Assembly (NCBI GenBank): GCA_023440975.1
Contig: JAEZRD010000102.1
Coordinates: forward strand, 1-64,000
Source: Methanobacteriota archaeon
GTDB lineage: Archaea > Methanobacteriota > Methanobacteria > Methanobacteriales > Methanobacteriaceae
DNA: 64,000 nt
Reading direction: 5' to 3'
Below the pieces are notes generated by a model. It was not told the origin of the DNA. It did not search any database and saw only the letters and a program-made list of their open reading frames with translations. Shown one piece after another: positions 52,358-61,920 of this stretch. Position numbers and translations under genes: made by a program. Position 1 is the stretch's first letter. Each line of letters opens with the position of its first letter.

Positions 52358-54781
52358 ATGAAGATTAGAAAATTAAATAAAATAATAGCGATAAGTATTT
52401 TTATATTATTTATTTGTAGTTTAGGTGCTGTTAGTGCAGCAGATAACAACACAACCAGTGTTACATCAGCAACTACCAATTCTATAAGTTCTAATACTAA
52501 CATAACAACTATAAATGAAGTTAGTACAATGAATGAAAATTCTGTTCAAACTGCAAGTGCAGAATCAACAGGAACTTATTCTGATTTACAAAAACTTATT
52601 AACAGCAACTCAAACTCAATCACTTTAGATAAAAATTATACATATAATGCTGCCACAGATGCAAATTATATTAATGGAATCACAATTTCAAGCAAAGATT
52701 ACACAATTAATGGTAATAATTTCACTATTAATGGTGCAAATACTGCCCGTATAATCAATTTTGCAGGCACAGGAACTTTAACCATTAACAATTTAAACTT
52801 AATTAATGGAAAAACTACTGAAAACGGAGCAGCAATCGATGCAACAAACACTGGAAATATCCTCATAACTGGAAGTAACTTAGCGAATAACAATGCTAAC
52901 CAAGGAGGAGCAGTTTATACCACAGGCAATGTAAACATCAAATCAAGTTACATTATTAACAACACCGCAAATATTGGAAGTGGTGTTTATGCAGGAACTG
53001 CAACTATTCAATACAACATAATTACTGGAAATTCAATTATTAACAAAGTAATATATGTAACTAACACTTCTAAATCTAACACCAATTTTAACTGGTGGGG
53101 AAGAAACGAACCAGAAATAAATACATTAACAAATGTAAATACAAACTGTTTTGTAATTGCTAGCATAAAATCTTATGATAGTGTAATGGTTAACCAAACC
53201 ACTCCTATAGAAATTACTCTAAATTCTTATACTGATGGTAAAAAAACATATTACTTAGGTGTTAATTTACCAACTAATTATGTTAAATTCCAAGCAGAAA
53301 CTGGAAAATTCACAGTAACTGAAGGATACTTAACTGACGGAACTATGACAACAATTTATACAAGTCCAGAAATAGGAATTGTAAATGTAACTGCAAAAAT
53401 AGATGATCAAACTGTTAATTTCTTATTAAATGTTACTGAAATACCTAAAAACACATTACTTTATGGTTATGATTTTGTCGAATACTTTGGTGAAGGACAA
53501 AATTATACTATTAAATTAACTGATATTTTAGGTAACCCAATTGTAGGACAACATTTAGCTTTAAACTTAACAAGATTATCAAATATGGCATCTAAAGTTT
53601 ATTGGACAACAACTGATATTGAAGGATACGGTTATTTACAAATAAACCTTGCTCCAGGATTATATAGTGTGCAAGCATTTTATTCTGATACAAAAGAACA
53701 TTATTTAAACAGTGCTGTTAATAATAGTATGAAAGTTCTTAAAGTTGGATTAACTGTTTCAGATTTAATTATAAATTATGGTGAAACTGCAAATTACACT
53801 GTTCAACTTGTAGGTCCAAATATGACTACTGCTGGACAAAATATTAGTGTAAAATTACAACGTGCAACAGGAGGAGCCAGTGCAACTTATTATGTAATCA
53901 CTGATGAAAATGGTACTGCAACTTTACCAATTAGTTTAGGTAGTGGAAACTATATTGCAACTGCAACATATGCAGGAAACAGTGTTACCAGTGCTATAAA
54001 CATATCTAAAGGTTACACTTTAACCCTCTTAAATTGGGGAACTGGTGGAGATATAACACAAAATACTGTATTATACAACTATATAAAAAGTACAACTTCA
54101 AGAGGAGGAATTGTTGATGAAATAATTGCCCTCGAAAAACAAGGAACTGTACTAATTAAATTCGGTAATGGAAATGGAAAAACTGTATTTATAAATGCAG
54201 GAATCCACGGAAACGAATTACCTTCCCAAGCTGCAGCATATCAAATGGCAGAATATTTATCTGGATTAAATGAAATTAACGGAACTGTATATATGATATG
54301 TAGTTTAATTCCTTATACTGCTCAACTAAGTGTACGAGAATATAATGGTGTTGATCCAAACAGACAAGCTAATATTACTGGTTCAGTCGCAAATAGATTA
54401 ATCCAATTAGCATTAAGTTTAAATGTTCAAACATTTGGTGATATGCATGGAACTAAAGCTGGAGGATTACCTGGTGAAAATGTAATTATGGCTGCTTACA
54501 GTCCTAATGCTGAAAGTGCAACTATGGCTAATTACATGTACAGTATCACTCACAGTAGTAATAGTGATATATATTTACAAATCGTTGATTATGCGGGACA
54601 AGTTTATCCTACTGCTTTACAAGATAATGTGAATATTGCAGGTATTCCTGCAATTACTGGAGAAGTTGTTTGTGAACATAGCACTATAACTCCAAGTAGT
54701 ACTAGAATTTCATATAATTTCCAAATTGCATTTTTAACATATAATGGATTTAATGTTAGTTTTAGTAGCAACCCAAATTAA
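52358..54781 (+). CDS. Secreted Asn-rich surface protein with C-terminal M14-like metallohydrolase domain
   Basis: The 807-residue protein has a signal peptide (residues 1-28, ending GAVSAADN). A short beta-helix-like region (about 95-260) with NNANQGGAVYTTGN is followed by three Ig-like domains (about 275-550), the second with GQHLALNLTRLS and YWTTTD. The C-terminal domain is about 555-807. That domain has HGNE (His617, Glu620), GDMHGTK (His697) and ITGEVV (Glu769), the ligand and general-base pattern of AspA/AstE-type M14 zinc hydrolases. It probably acts on an amide bond in the wall, which is inference. GAGGTGA directly abuts the ATG, an unusually short spacing. Confidence 0.78.
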   Translation: MKIRKLNKIIAISIFILFICSLGAVSAADNNTTSVTSATTNSISSNTNITTINEVSTMNENSVQTASAESTGTYSDLQKLINSNSNSITLDKNYTYNAATDANYINGITISSKDYTINGNNFTINGANTARIINFAGTGTLTINNLNLINGKTTENGAAIDATNTGNILITGSNLANNNANQGGAVYTTGNVNIKSSYIINNTANIGSGVYAGTATIQYNIITGNSIINKVIYVTNTSKSNTNFNWWGRNEPEINTLTNVNTNCFVIASIKSYDSVMVNQTTPIEITLNSYTDGKKTYYLGVNLPTNYVKFQAETGKFTVTEGYLTDGTMTTIYTSPEIGIVNVTAKIDDQTVNFLLNVTEIPKNTLLYGYDFVEYFGEGQNYTIKLTDILGNPIVGQHLALNLTRLSNMASKVYWTTTDIEGYGYLQINLAPGLYSVQAFYSDTKEHYLNSAVNNSMKVLKVGLTVSDLIINYGETANYTVQLVGPNMTTAGQNISVKLQRATGGASATYYVITDENGTATLPISLGSGNYIATATYAGNSVTSAINISKGYTLTLLNWGTGGDITQNTVLYNYIKSTTSRGGIVDEIIALEKQGTVLIKFGNGNGKTVFINAGIHGNELPSQAAAYQMAEYLSGLNEINGTVYMICSLIPYTAQLSVREYNGVDPNRQANITGSVANRLIQLALSLNVQTFGDMHGTKAGGLPGENVIMAAYSPNAESATMANYMYSITHSSNSDIYLQIVDYAGQVYPTALQDNVNIAGIPAITGEVVCEHSTITPSSTRISYNFQIAFLTYNGFNVSFSSNPN

Positions 54782-55110
54782 AATTTAAAAATTTTTAATT
54801 TTTCTTATTTTTCTTTTTTCTTTAATTAATTAACTTTTTTTAAAAATTAAAGCTCTTTTATATATAATTTTGCTTTTATTTACCAAAACTTTTATATACC
54901 TCATTAAGCTAATATTATTACGTAATTAACCAAGTTCACTATAAATTTTTACGAAATTCGTTAAATAAGCCACTATATTTAATTGATTTAGATTTACTCA
55001 ATTTTATTATAAAAATGGGATTAAAGCTTAAAACACTACTTTAACGAAATACGTTTAATAATCTTTAAATCAATAAAGTGAACAGGACAATAAAGAAAAT
55101 GAGGTGAAGG
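54782..55110. other. Promoter region of the pseudomurein endopeptidase gene with ACG/CGT palindromes
   Basis: About 330 nt without a gene. The first 60 nt are T-rich terminator-like sequence. Three palindromic elements follow: ATTACGTAAT (54918-54927), ACGAAATTCGT (54951-54961) and AACGAAATACGTT (55043-55055). The last two share the ACGAAAT core. They may be operators of the downstream wall-hydrolase gene. Confidence 0.4.
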
Positions 55111-57348
55111 ATGATAAATGATAAGCTAAAGTCCGTATTAATACTAGTCATATTTAGTTGTATCTTATTGGGTGCTTTATCATGCATTTCTGCAACAAGT
55201 AATAACAACATATCCCCAATAGGAACAAATATAAACTCCAATAATACAACCAATAATAGTATAAATATAGACAATAACAGCACAGCACACACATTAACAT
55301 CAGAGATTAAAAACAATGAAACAACTGATAATAATGATAATAACGATTTTTTAAATATTTATAACTCAAACGAAGCTAATAAATTTGAATCAGAAAATCA
55401 AATTTCAATTATTACAAATAATGTAACTGCTGACTACGGTACTAATAATTCATTTACTGTCAACCTAACAGATCAAAATGGAAATCCATTAAGTAATCAA
55501 GTCATATTAATAAACTTAACTAATACAAATGGCCAATACAAAAATTACTCCATAACAACCAATAATAATGGTTCTGCAAGTTTATCATTAAGTCTTAATA
55601 CTGGAAACTATACAATAACCAGTAATTACAATGGAAATACTGTTATTAATTCTATTACTATAAACAAAATCAATACCCACATTAATGGTGAAGATATTAA
55701 TACCATTTATGGTAATATTAAAAATTACACATTATACTTAACTGATATCCAAGGTCTCCCATTAGCAGACCAGATAGTTGGAATAAATATAAAAAGTAAA
55801 GATGGTAGTGACAAAACTTACATATTAACAAGTGATAATAATGGTACTGTAACCATTAATACAGAAGAATTCACAAGTGGTTATTATACTTTAACTGCAA
55901 TATATAATGGAACAGAAAATTATAATCAAACTACCACCATTAATACTTTGACTATTAACCCAACAACATTAAAAGCTAGTGCTGAAACATCAAGTAATTA
56001 TACTCAACTTATAACCAATGATTTTACAGAAACTTATGGTCAAGGATTAAACTTTACTGTTAGATTAATAGATATTGATGGAAATCCAATTATAGGCCAA
56101 CATATTGCATTAAATCTTACAAAAATCTCAAATAGTGCAAGTAAAATATATTGGACAACCACTGATACAGAAGGTTACGCATATTTACAAATTAATTTAG
56201 CTCCAGGAAATTACAGTACAAAAAGTTCATATTCAGGAAGTAAAACTTACTCTGCTTCTGAAGATGAATTTAATTCTATGATTGTTTATTGGCCTGGAAC
56301 AAATAATTCTACTTCAAATACTTCAAAAACTAATACAACTACCAAAGAAGGTTACATCAGTATAAGCAATATTGTTATTGAAGCTACTGAAGTAATGGCA
56401 TATGTTGAAGATTATGGTAGATTACCTAATTATGTTACAATTGATGGAATTCAATATACTCAAGCCCAATTTGCATATCTTTTAACCACCGCTATTAATA
56501 AAATAAATAGTGGATCTTCAAGTGACATTCAAATAATAAATGTAACTAAAAAGACTGCTACAGATTTATCAATTAGTGGAAATTTAACTGCAAGTGCAGT
56601 TATAAGTATGGCTTCAAGAATTGCAGCATATATTAACAGTTATGGTAACACACCTAAATATGATTCATCTAATGATTTAGGAAAAATATCATTTAATAAT
56701 TATGTATATGTTTTCTGTGAATTATTATCATATTATGATGATAAAAATTCATTCCCCACTACTGTAAATGTAGATTCCTCAGTATTTGGAATTTCTTCAG
56801 GTAATAGTACAACTAATAATACTAATATAACTACAAATATAACAACAAAAACTACAGGTTCTGGAATAAACGATGTGAACACTATTAATAACACATCCGT
56901 TTATCTTGTTGCAACCGCAAATTGTGAAGTGAATAATGCACAAATTCAAGCTTTAGCTGCTAGTTTAATTAGTGGATTAAATACTACTTTAGAACAAGCA
57001 ACAGCAATTTATGATTTTGTAAGAGATAATATTTCTTATAGTTATTATGCAAATACTAAATATGGTGCATTAGGAACTTTAACTAAAGGTTATGGTAATT
57101 GTGTAGATCAAGCAAGTTTAGTAATTGCACTTTTCAGAGCTGCAGGAATTCCTGCAAGATATGTTCATGGAAAAGGATGTACTTTCACTAGTGGATTGTA
57201 CACTGGACATGTTTGGGCACAAGTTCTTGTAGATGGAGTTTGGTATTGTGCTGATTGTACAAGTACTAGAAATAGTTTAGGGCATATTGTAAATTGGAAT
57301 ACTGCTTCATTTACTTTAGCTAGTATTTCAGCTGAAATAAGTTTCTAA
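55111..57348 (+). CDS. Secreted pseudomurein endoisopeptidase-like protein (PMBR repeats plus transglutaminase-like domain)
   Basis: The 745-residue protein has a signal peptide (residues 1-28), an Asn/Thr-rich linker and three Ig-like domains (about 105-395), the third with GQHIALNLTKIS. Two pseudomurein-binding repeats follow (about 413-480 and 493-560; LPNYVTIDGIQYTQAQFAYL pattern). The C-terminal transglutaminase-like peptidase has Cys664 in GNCVDQ, His700 in GHVWAQV and Asp715 in ADCTS, the PeiW/PeiP-type triad. It should cleave the peptide cross-link of pseudomurein and serve as an autolysin in growth or division. GAGGTGA precedes the ATG. Confidence 0.9.
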   Translation: MINDKLKSVLILVIFSCILLGALSCISATSNNNISPIGTNINSNNTTNNSINIDNNSTAHTLTSEIKNNETTDNNDNNDFLNIYNSNEANKFESENQISIITNNVTADYGTNNSFTVNLTDQNGNPLSNQVILINLTNTNGQYKNYSITTNNNGSASLSLSLNTGNYTITSNYNGNTVINSITINKINTHINGEDINTIYGNIKNYTLYLTDIQGLPLADQIVGINIKSKDGSDKTYILTSDNNGTVTINTEEFTSGYYTLTAIYNGTENYNQTTTINTLTINPTTLKASAETSSNYTQLITNDFTETYGQGLNFTVRLIDIDGNPIIGQHIALNLTKISNSASKIYWTTTDTEGYAYLQINLAPGNYSTKSSYSGSKTYSASEDEFNSMIVYWPGTNNSTSNTSKTNTTTKEGYISISNIVIEATEVMAYVEDYGRLPNYVTIDGIQYTQAQFAYLLTTAINKINSGSSSDIQIINVTKKTATDLSISGNLTASAVISMASRIAAYINSYGNTPKYDSSNDLGKISFNNYVYVFCELLSYYDDKNSFPTTVNVDSSVFGISSGNSTTNNTNITTNITTKTTGSGINDVNTINNTSVYLVATANCEVNNAQIQALAASLISGLNTTLEQATAIYDFVRDNISYSYYANTKYGALGTLTKGYGNCVDQASLVIALFRAAGIPARYVHGKGCTFTSGLYTGHVWAQVLVDGVWYCADCTSTRNSLGHIVNWNTASFTLASISAEISF

Positions 57349-57378
57349 AAAACATTTTTATATTTAATTAATATTAAT

Positions 57379-57416
57379 AGGGAAGATAATTTATTTCCCT
57401 TCAAAAACTTTTTTTA
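57379..57416 (+). terminator. Hairpin terminator after the endoisopeptidase gene
   Basis: AGGGAAG pairs with TTTCCCT (one G-T pair) across a short AT loop at 57379-57400 and is followed by a T run at 57409-57416, about 30 nt past the stop codon. Confidence 0.6.
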
Positions 57417-57665
57417 TATTTTTAAATTTAATTTTAATAAATACTATAAAAACTTTTATATAATTGAATAAAGTTATATTATAACACTAAATAACCATCT
57501 CACTTAAATTAACTATTATTTCTTAAAATAAAGACACCATGCTTAAAAGTTTTAAATTTTAAATTGAAATAATGAAAATGCTTAAAAATTTTATACTTTT
57601 GAAATACTCATAAGAATTAATAAACTTAAAAAGTGAAAAGGTTTACTAACAAAATGAGGTGAACA
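57417..57665 (+). promoter_or_regulatory. Upstream region of the PMBR-M14 gene with a direct repeat
   Basis: The spacer holds a direct repeat ATGCTTAAAA followed by TTTTA at about 57539 and 57579 (period about 40 bp). It ends with AATGAGGTGAACA before the ATG. The last 20 nt closely resemble the leader of the preceding wall-hydrolase gene (AAAATGAGGTGAA), suggesting related expression. Confidence 0.4.
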
Positions 57666-59768
57666 ATGACAAATAAAAGATTTAAAATCTTATTATCATT
57701 AATCATATTTAGCTTTGTTATCTTAGGGGCACTATCTTGTATATCTGCAAGCAGTGATATAAACACTAATGCAAATTCAACGATAAGTGCATCTAATTCA
57801 ACAAATATTATTAACGATAATGTGAATAATGGTAATAATCAAAATTCTACTTTAACTGAAAATATAAACCAAACAAACACAAATAATTACAATAATAATG
57901 ATAATCAGATTCTTTCTGAATCTAAAGAAAGTGTAAATTCAAATACAGTTTTAAATGCAAACAACCTTACCAAAACTTATGGTTCTAATGAATCTTTCAC
58001 AGTATCATTAACTGATAATAACAATAACCCAATTGTAAATGAGAACATAAACATTACATTATCCAATAGTAATAACCAAAGTAAAACTTATACTCTTTTA
58101 ACCGATACTAATGGTTCAGTTAATTTAGCTATAAATTTAAACCCTGGCACATATACTGCTACCAGTACATACAATGATAGTAATATAACAAATACTATAA
58201 CTATAAATTCTGCTAGTATTTTAAATGCTAAAGATTTTTATGAAACTTTTGGTGATGGTTTAAACTTTACAGGTACATTATATGATATTTATGGATCCCC
58301 AATTGTAGGAATGCATATTGCATTAAATTTAACTAGGCTTTCTGATGGAGCAAGTAAAATATATTGGGTAACTACAGATACAGAAGGAATTTATAAATTA
58401 CAAATTAATTTATCTCCTGGAAATTACACTACTAAAAGTAGTTTTTATGGGTATAGTAAAGGGAATTTATCTTATGGATCCGCAAGTAGTATAATTAATA
58501 ATATGATTGTGTATTCTGAAGATTTAGATGAAGATGATGTATCTGCTTCAACTGATGGATACGCAACCATATCTGAAATATCTAGTGTGGCTAAAAGTGT
58601 AGAAAGTTACATAATTGCTAATGGTACATTACCCTCAACAGTTAATATTGATGGAACTACTTACAGCATTGCACAATTTACTTATTTAATGAGTCAAGCT
58701 ATTAATGAAATTAATAGTGGTTCTACATCAGATATTCAAATAATTAATGTTACAAATGCTTTAGATTCACCAATAAATACTGTTACAGGAACATTATCTA
58801 GTAATAATATAGTATCTATGGCTTTAAGAATTTCAAATTACATTATTACTAATAGTCGTGCAGCTAATTATGATTCTAGTAATGGTCTTGGAAAAATTTC
58901 CTATGAAAATTATGCATATATTTTTGCAGAATCATTATCTTATTACAATTCCCATAACTCTTTACCATCTAGTTTATATGTGAATACTAGTATAATGACT
59001 AAAGGAGGAGTTACTGAAGTTATATCCACTAATACTGGTTCATATACATTAACAACTCTTAGTTGGGGAACTGGTGGAGATTTAACTAAAAATACTGTTT
59101 TAATGAATAATATTGAAGATACAAGTTTAACTGAAAAAGTTTTAGAAGCTAGTAAAAATGGTACTGTTCTTTTAACATTTGGAAATGGAAATGGGAAAAC
59201 AGTATTTATTAATGCAGGAGTTCATGGAAGCGAATTATCTTCAATAGCTGCAACATTTAAACTTATAAATACTCTTGCAAGTATGAATCAAAGTCAAATA
59301 AATGGTACAATTTATGTGATTTGTGATTTATGCCCTGCAAGTGCAACAACAAGTACTCGTTATTTTAATGGTGTGAACTTAAATAGTGTAGCAGACACTG
59401 ATGGAACTGTTAGTAACAACCTTATTAAAATAGCAGAAAGTTTAAATGTTGATATTCTTGGAGACTTCCATTGTACACAACCTGGAGGAACTCCTGGAAC
59501 AAATACTGTTTTTGGAACATATTCTCCTACTAGTGAAAGTGCTACTATCGCTAAATACATTTCAAGTTCTTGTAGTGTATCTAAAATAATATATAGTTAT
59601 GCAGGTGTTGAATATACAGGTGCTGTTGAAGATATATGTAATCTTAATGGTATTCCATCAGTAACTTGTGAAGTTCTTACATCTTCAGGTATTATAGCAA
59701 GTGGAAGTTTAGATAAATCTTATAAAATGATGTTAGCATTACTTTCTTATGCTAACATTAATATCTAA
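57666..59768 (+). CDS. Secreted PMBR-containing M14-like metallohydrolase, putative pseudomurein hydrolase
   Basis: The 700-residue protein has a signal peptide (residues 1-28), an Asn-rich linker and two Ig-like domains (about 97-285; GMHIALNLTRLSDG in the second). Two pseudomurein-binding repeats lie at about 297-365 and 378-440. The C-terminal domain (455-700) is homologous to the end of the 52358-54781 protein. Its zinc-site pattern is His520 and Glu523 (HGSE) and His602 (GDFHCT), with Glu669 (TCEV) as candidate base. The PMBRs target it to the wall, so it probably cleaves a peptide or amide bond there. Confidence 0.8.
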   Translation: MTNKRFKILLSLIIFSFVILGALSCISASSDINTNANSTISASNSTNIINDNVNNGNNQNSTLTENINQTNTNNYNNNDNQILSESKESVNSNTVLNANNLTKTYGSNESFTVSLTDNNNNPIVNENINITLSNSNNQSKTYTLLTDTNGSVNLAINLNPGTYTATSTYNDSNITNTITINSASILNAKDFYETFGDGLNFTGTLYDIYGSPIVGMHIALNLTRLSDGASKIYWVTTDTEGIYKLQINLSPGNYTTKSSFYGYSKGNLSYGSASSIINNMIVYSEDLDEDDVSASTDGYATISEISSVAKSVESYIIANGTLPSTVNIDGTTYSIAQFTYLMSQAINEINSGSTSDIQIINVTNALDSPINTVTGTLSSNNIVSMALRISNYIITNSRAANYDSSNGLGKISYENYAYIFAESLSYYNSHNSLPSSLYVNTSIMTKGGVTEVISTNTGSYTLTTLSWGTGGDLTKNTVLMNNIEDTSLTEKVLEASKNGTVLLTFGNGNGKTVFINAGVHGSELSSIAATFKLINTLASMNQSQINGTIYVICDLCPASATTSTRYFNGVNLNSVADTDGTVSNNLIKIAESLNVDILGDFHCTQPGGTPGTNTVFGTYSPTSESATIAKYISSSCSVSKIIYSYAGVEYTGAVEDICNLNGIPSVTCEVLTSSGIIASGSLDKSYKMMLALLSYANINI

Positions 59769-59889
59769 ATTTATAAAAAAATAGTTTAAATTTAAGAAAT
59801 AATAATTTTACTTTAAAATTTAGTAGAATTCTTTATTTTCTTATTTTTTTTTAAAAAAAAAAGTTTTAAAGTATTTCACATCTTTGTTT

Positions 59890-60678
59890 TTAATGTAATC
59901 TACTTCGTGCTACCTCTCTTACAAGGAAGTTTGTATCATCTTTTGATATTTTAAATAATAAATCGTGATCTTTAACTTTTTGAACAGCTACTCTTCTAAC
60001 ATCGAAGTTTTCATCATTTAGTGCTATATCATTTATTAAATTTATATTATTTGATTTTTCTACGCATTCTTTACGTATTTCCCAATTAATATCATTTTTA
60101 GCTAATTGATCTGTGATTTCAGGATTATTAATTCTTTCTAAGGCTAATTTTCGTATAACCCAATGTTCATCACGTAATGCAATTTTTTCTAAAATTTTTT
60201 CATATGGTATTTTGTCCATTGCAGCTTTTCTTACTTTATAATTTTTATCAATGAATGCTATATTTTCAATTATAGTTTCATCATCTATTTTTGCTAGTGC
60301 TGCACGGCGTACCCACCAGTGAGTATCATGTGTGGCTACATGTTGAATAACATTTTTATCATTAATTTTTTCTAATACACTACGTCTTATATCAGAGTTA
60401 TCATTAGTTAATACAATGTTTTCTAATTTATCTAATTTGGTTATTTTTTGTAATGCTTGGTGTCTTAAATCGATGTTTTTATCATTTTGAGTTATTTCTT
60501 CTAATAAATCTTCGTCATCAATTTTTTTTATTGCTTCACTTCTTACTAACCAGTTATCATCTGTTAAGGCAATTTTTTTAAGGGTTTTAAGATCCTCAGT
60601 TTCTTTTACAGCATTCTGTCTTTCTTGCCAATCTTTACTGTATAACCCTTTTTGGAGAGTTTTATCTAAAAATGCCAT
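59890..60678 (-). CDS. HEAT-repeat protein
   Basis: The 262-residue protein is composed almost entirely of about nine to ten HEAT-like repeats of roughly 23-26 residues with the pattern DDNWLVRSEAIKKIDDEDLL. The LVR/IRR/VRR and A-L-x-K-I positions recur. It is a cytoplasmic helical scaffold of unknown partner. Similar repeats occur in phycocyanobilin-lyase-type and adaptor proteins, but no catalytic function can be read. The ATG at 60678 is preferred to the TTG at 60687 because GAGTTG lies upstream of it. Confidence 0.88.
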   Translation of the reverse strand: MAFLDKTLQKGLYSKDWQERQNAVKETEDLKTLKKIALTDDNWLVRSEAIKKIDDEDLLEEITQNDKNIDLRHQALQKITKLDKLENIVLTNDNSDIRRSVLEKINDKNVIQHVATHDTHWWVRRAALAKIDDETIIENIAFIDKNYKVRKAAMDKIPYEKILEKIALRDEHWVIRKLALERINNPEITDQLAKNDINWEIRKECVEKSNNINLINDIALNDENFDVRRVAVQKVKDHDLLFKISKDDTNFLVREVARSRLH

Positions 60679-60776
60679 GGATAACAACTCATTAATGTAT
60701 TGATAATTTTATGAAGAATAATTTTTTTATTTCTATGCCCTTTTTTTGATATATTTTTTAAATTTTAATTTTTTTT

Positions 60777-61772
60777 TTAAGATTTTCTACTGAGAACAAA
60801 ATCTGCAATTAAACTAAGTGATGTTTTAGCTTCAGAATCGGGTAATATTTCAAGCAATTCTTTTGCTTTGTTGACATTTAATTGTGCAACATCATGAGCA
60901 TATTGAATACTACCATACTTATTGAAAATTTCAATAGCTTCATCTACCTCATCTTGAGATGAATTAGGATTTTTGAGAATTTCAACTAATCTTTCAGAAT
61001 CAACTTCATTTGCTTCACTTAAAGCTTTAACTACCATTAAAGTCATTTTACCTTTAGCAATATCACTACCAATAGGCTTACCTAAAGACTCTTCATCACT
61101 TATAACATCTAAATAATCATCCTGAATTTGGAACGCTAAACCTATAAGTTTACCATATTCATACATAGAATCAATAGTCTTTTCATCAGCTCCACCCATT
61201 ATAGCTCCAGATTTTGTAGCTCCAGCAATTAATGCACCAGTTTTCTTAAAAATCATATCCATATATGCATCTTCTTTAACTGAAAAATCACCTTCAAAAC
61301 TCATATCACTAGCTTGACCTTCACAAATTTTAACACAAGAATCCGCAACAGCTGCTAAAGTCTTATTAATTTGCTCAGATGTAAGATCATCACCTTTACT
61401 AGTTATAATCATCTCAAAAGCTTTACTAAATAAAGTATCCCCTGCTAAAATAGCAATTGGTTCTCCCCAAACTTTATGCACAGAAGGTTTACCTCTTCTC
61501 ATATCATCCTTATCCATAATATCATCATGTATAAGTGAAAAAGTATGAATCAATTCAATAGCAGCTGCAGTTTGTACAGTTGATCCTTTATTACCTCCAA
61601 CAGCTTCACTAGTAATTAATGTTAAAGAAGGACGTAACATCTTACCCCCAGCTTTAGTTAAATATATTGAAGCTTCACTTAATCCTTCTGGTTCAATAAT
61701 AGATAAATTATCATTTATTGAATCTAAAATGACTTGAGAATTCTCTTTTAAAATTGATACTACATCAACCAT
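60777..61772 (-). CDS. idsA: Bifunctional short-chain isoprenyl diphosphate synthase (geranylgeranyl/farnesyl)
   Basis: The 331-residue trans-prenyltransferase builds the C15/C20 chains of archaeal ether lipids. The first Asp-rich motif is HDDIMDKDDMRRGKPS near residue 86 and the second is FQIQDDYLDVISDEESLGKP. GGKMLRPSLTLI and the length are normal. It follows rnj and fni on the same strand, an isoprenoid cluster conserved in the order. Confidence 0.93.
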   Translation of the reverse strand: MVDVVSILKENSQVILDSINDNLSIIEPEGLSEASIYLTKAGGKMLRPSLTLITSEAVGGNKGSTVQTAAAIELIHTFSLIHDDIMDKDDMRRGKPSVHKVWGEPIAILAGDTLFSKAFEMIITSKGDDLTSEQINKTLAAVADSCVKICEGQASDMSFEGDFSVKEDAYMDMIFKKTGALIAGATKSGAIMGGADEKTIDSMYEYGKLIGLAFQIQDDYLDVISDEESLGKPIGSDIAKGKMTLMVVKALSEANEVDSERLVEILKNPNSSQDEVDEAIEIFNKYGSIQYAHDVAQLNVNKAKELLEILPDSEAKTSLSLIADFVLSRKS

Positions 61773-61920
61773 AATAATTTTCCTCCATTACTCAATAAAA
61801 ATATCCCAATAAATAAATGATTTTAATAATAATTAAATATATTTTTTAATAACTTAATATAAAATTCATTCGATAAGTTTCTGAGAAAAAAATTAATAAT
61901 TTTAAATTTTATTAATTTTT

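Noticed and set aside
54921..54941. TAATTAACCAAGTTCAC as a third copy of the sulfur operator
   Set aside because: The AACC and GTTCAC halves are separated by 2 nt instead of 6, and no TATA box follows at 21 nt.
20954..61920. tRNA, rRNA or CRISPR in the intergenic regions
   Set aside because: All spacers are uniformly AT-rich. No T-arm consensus, GC-rich cloverleaf-sized block or regularly spaced repeat was seen.
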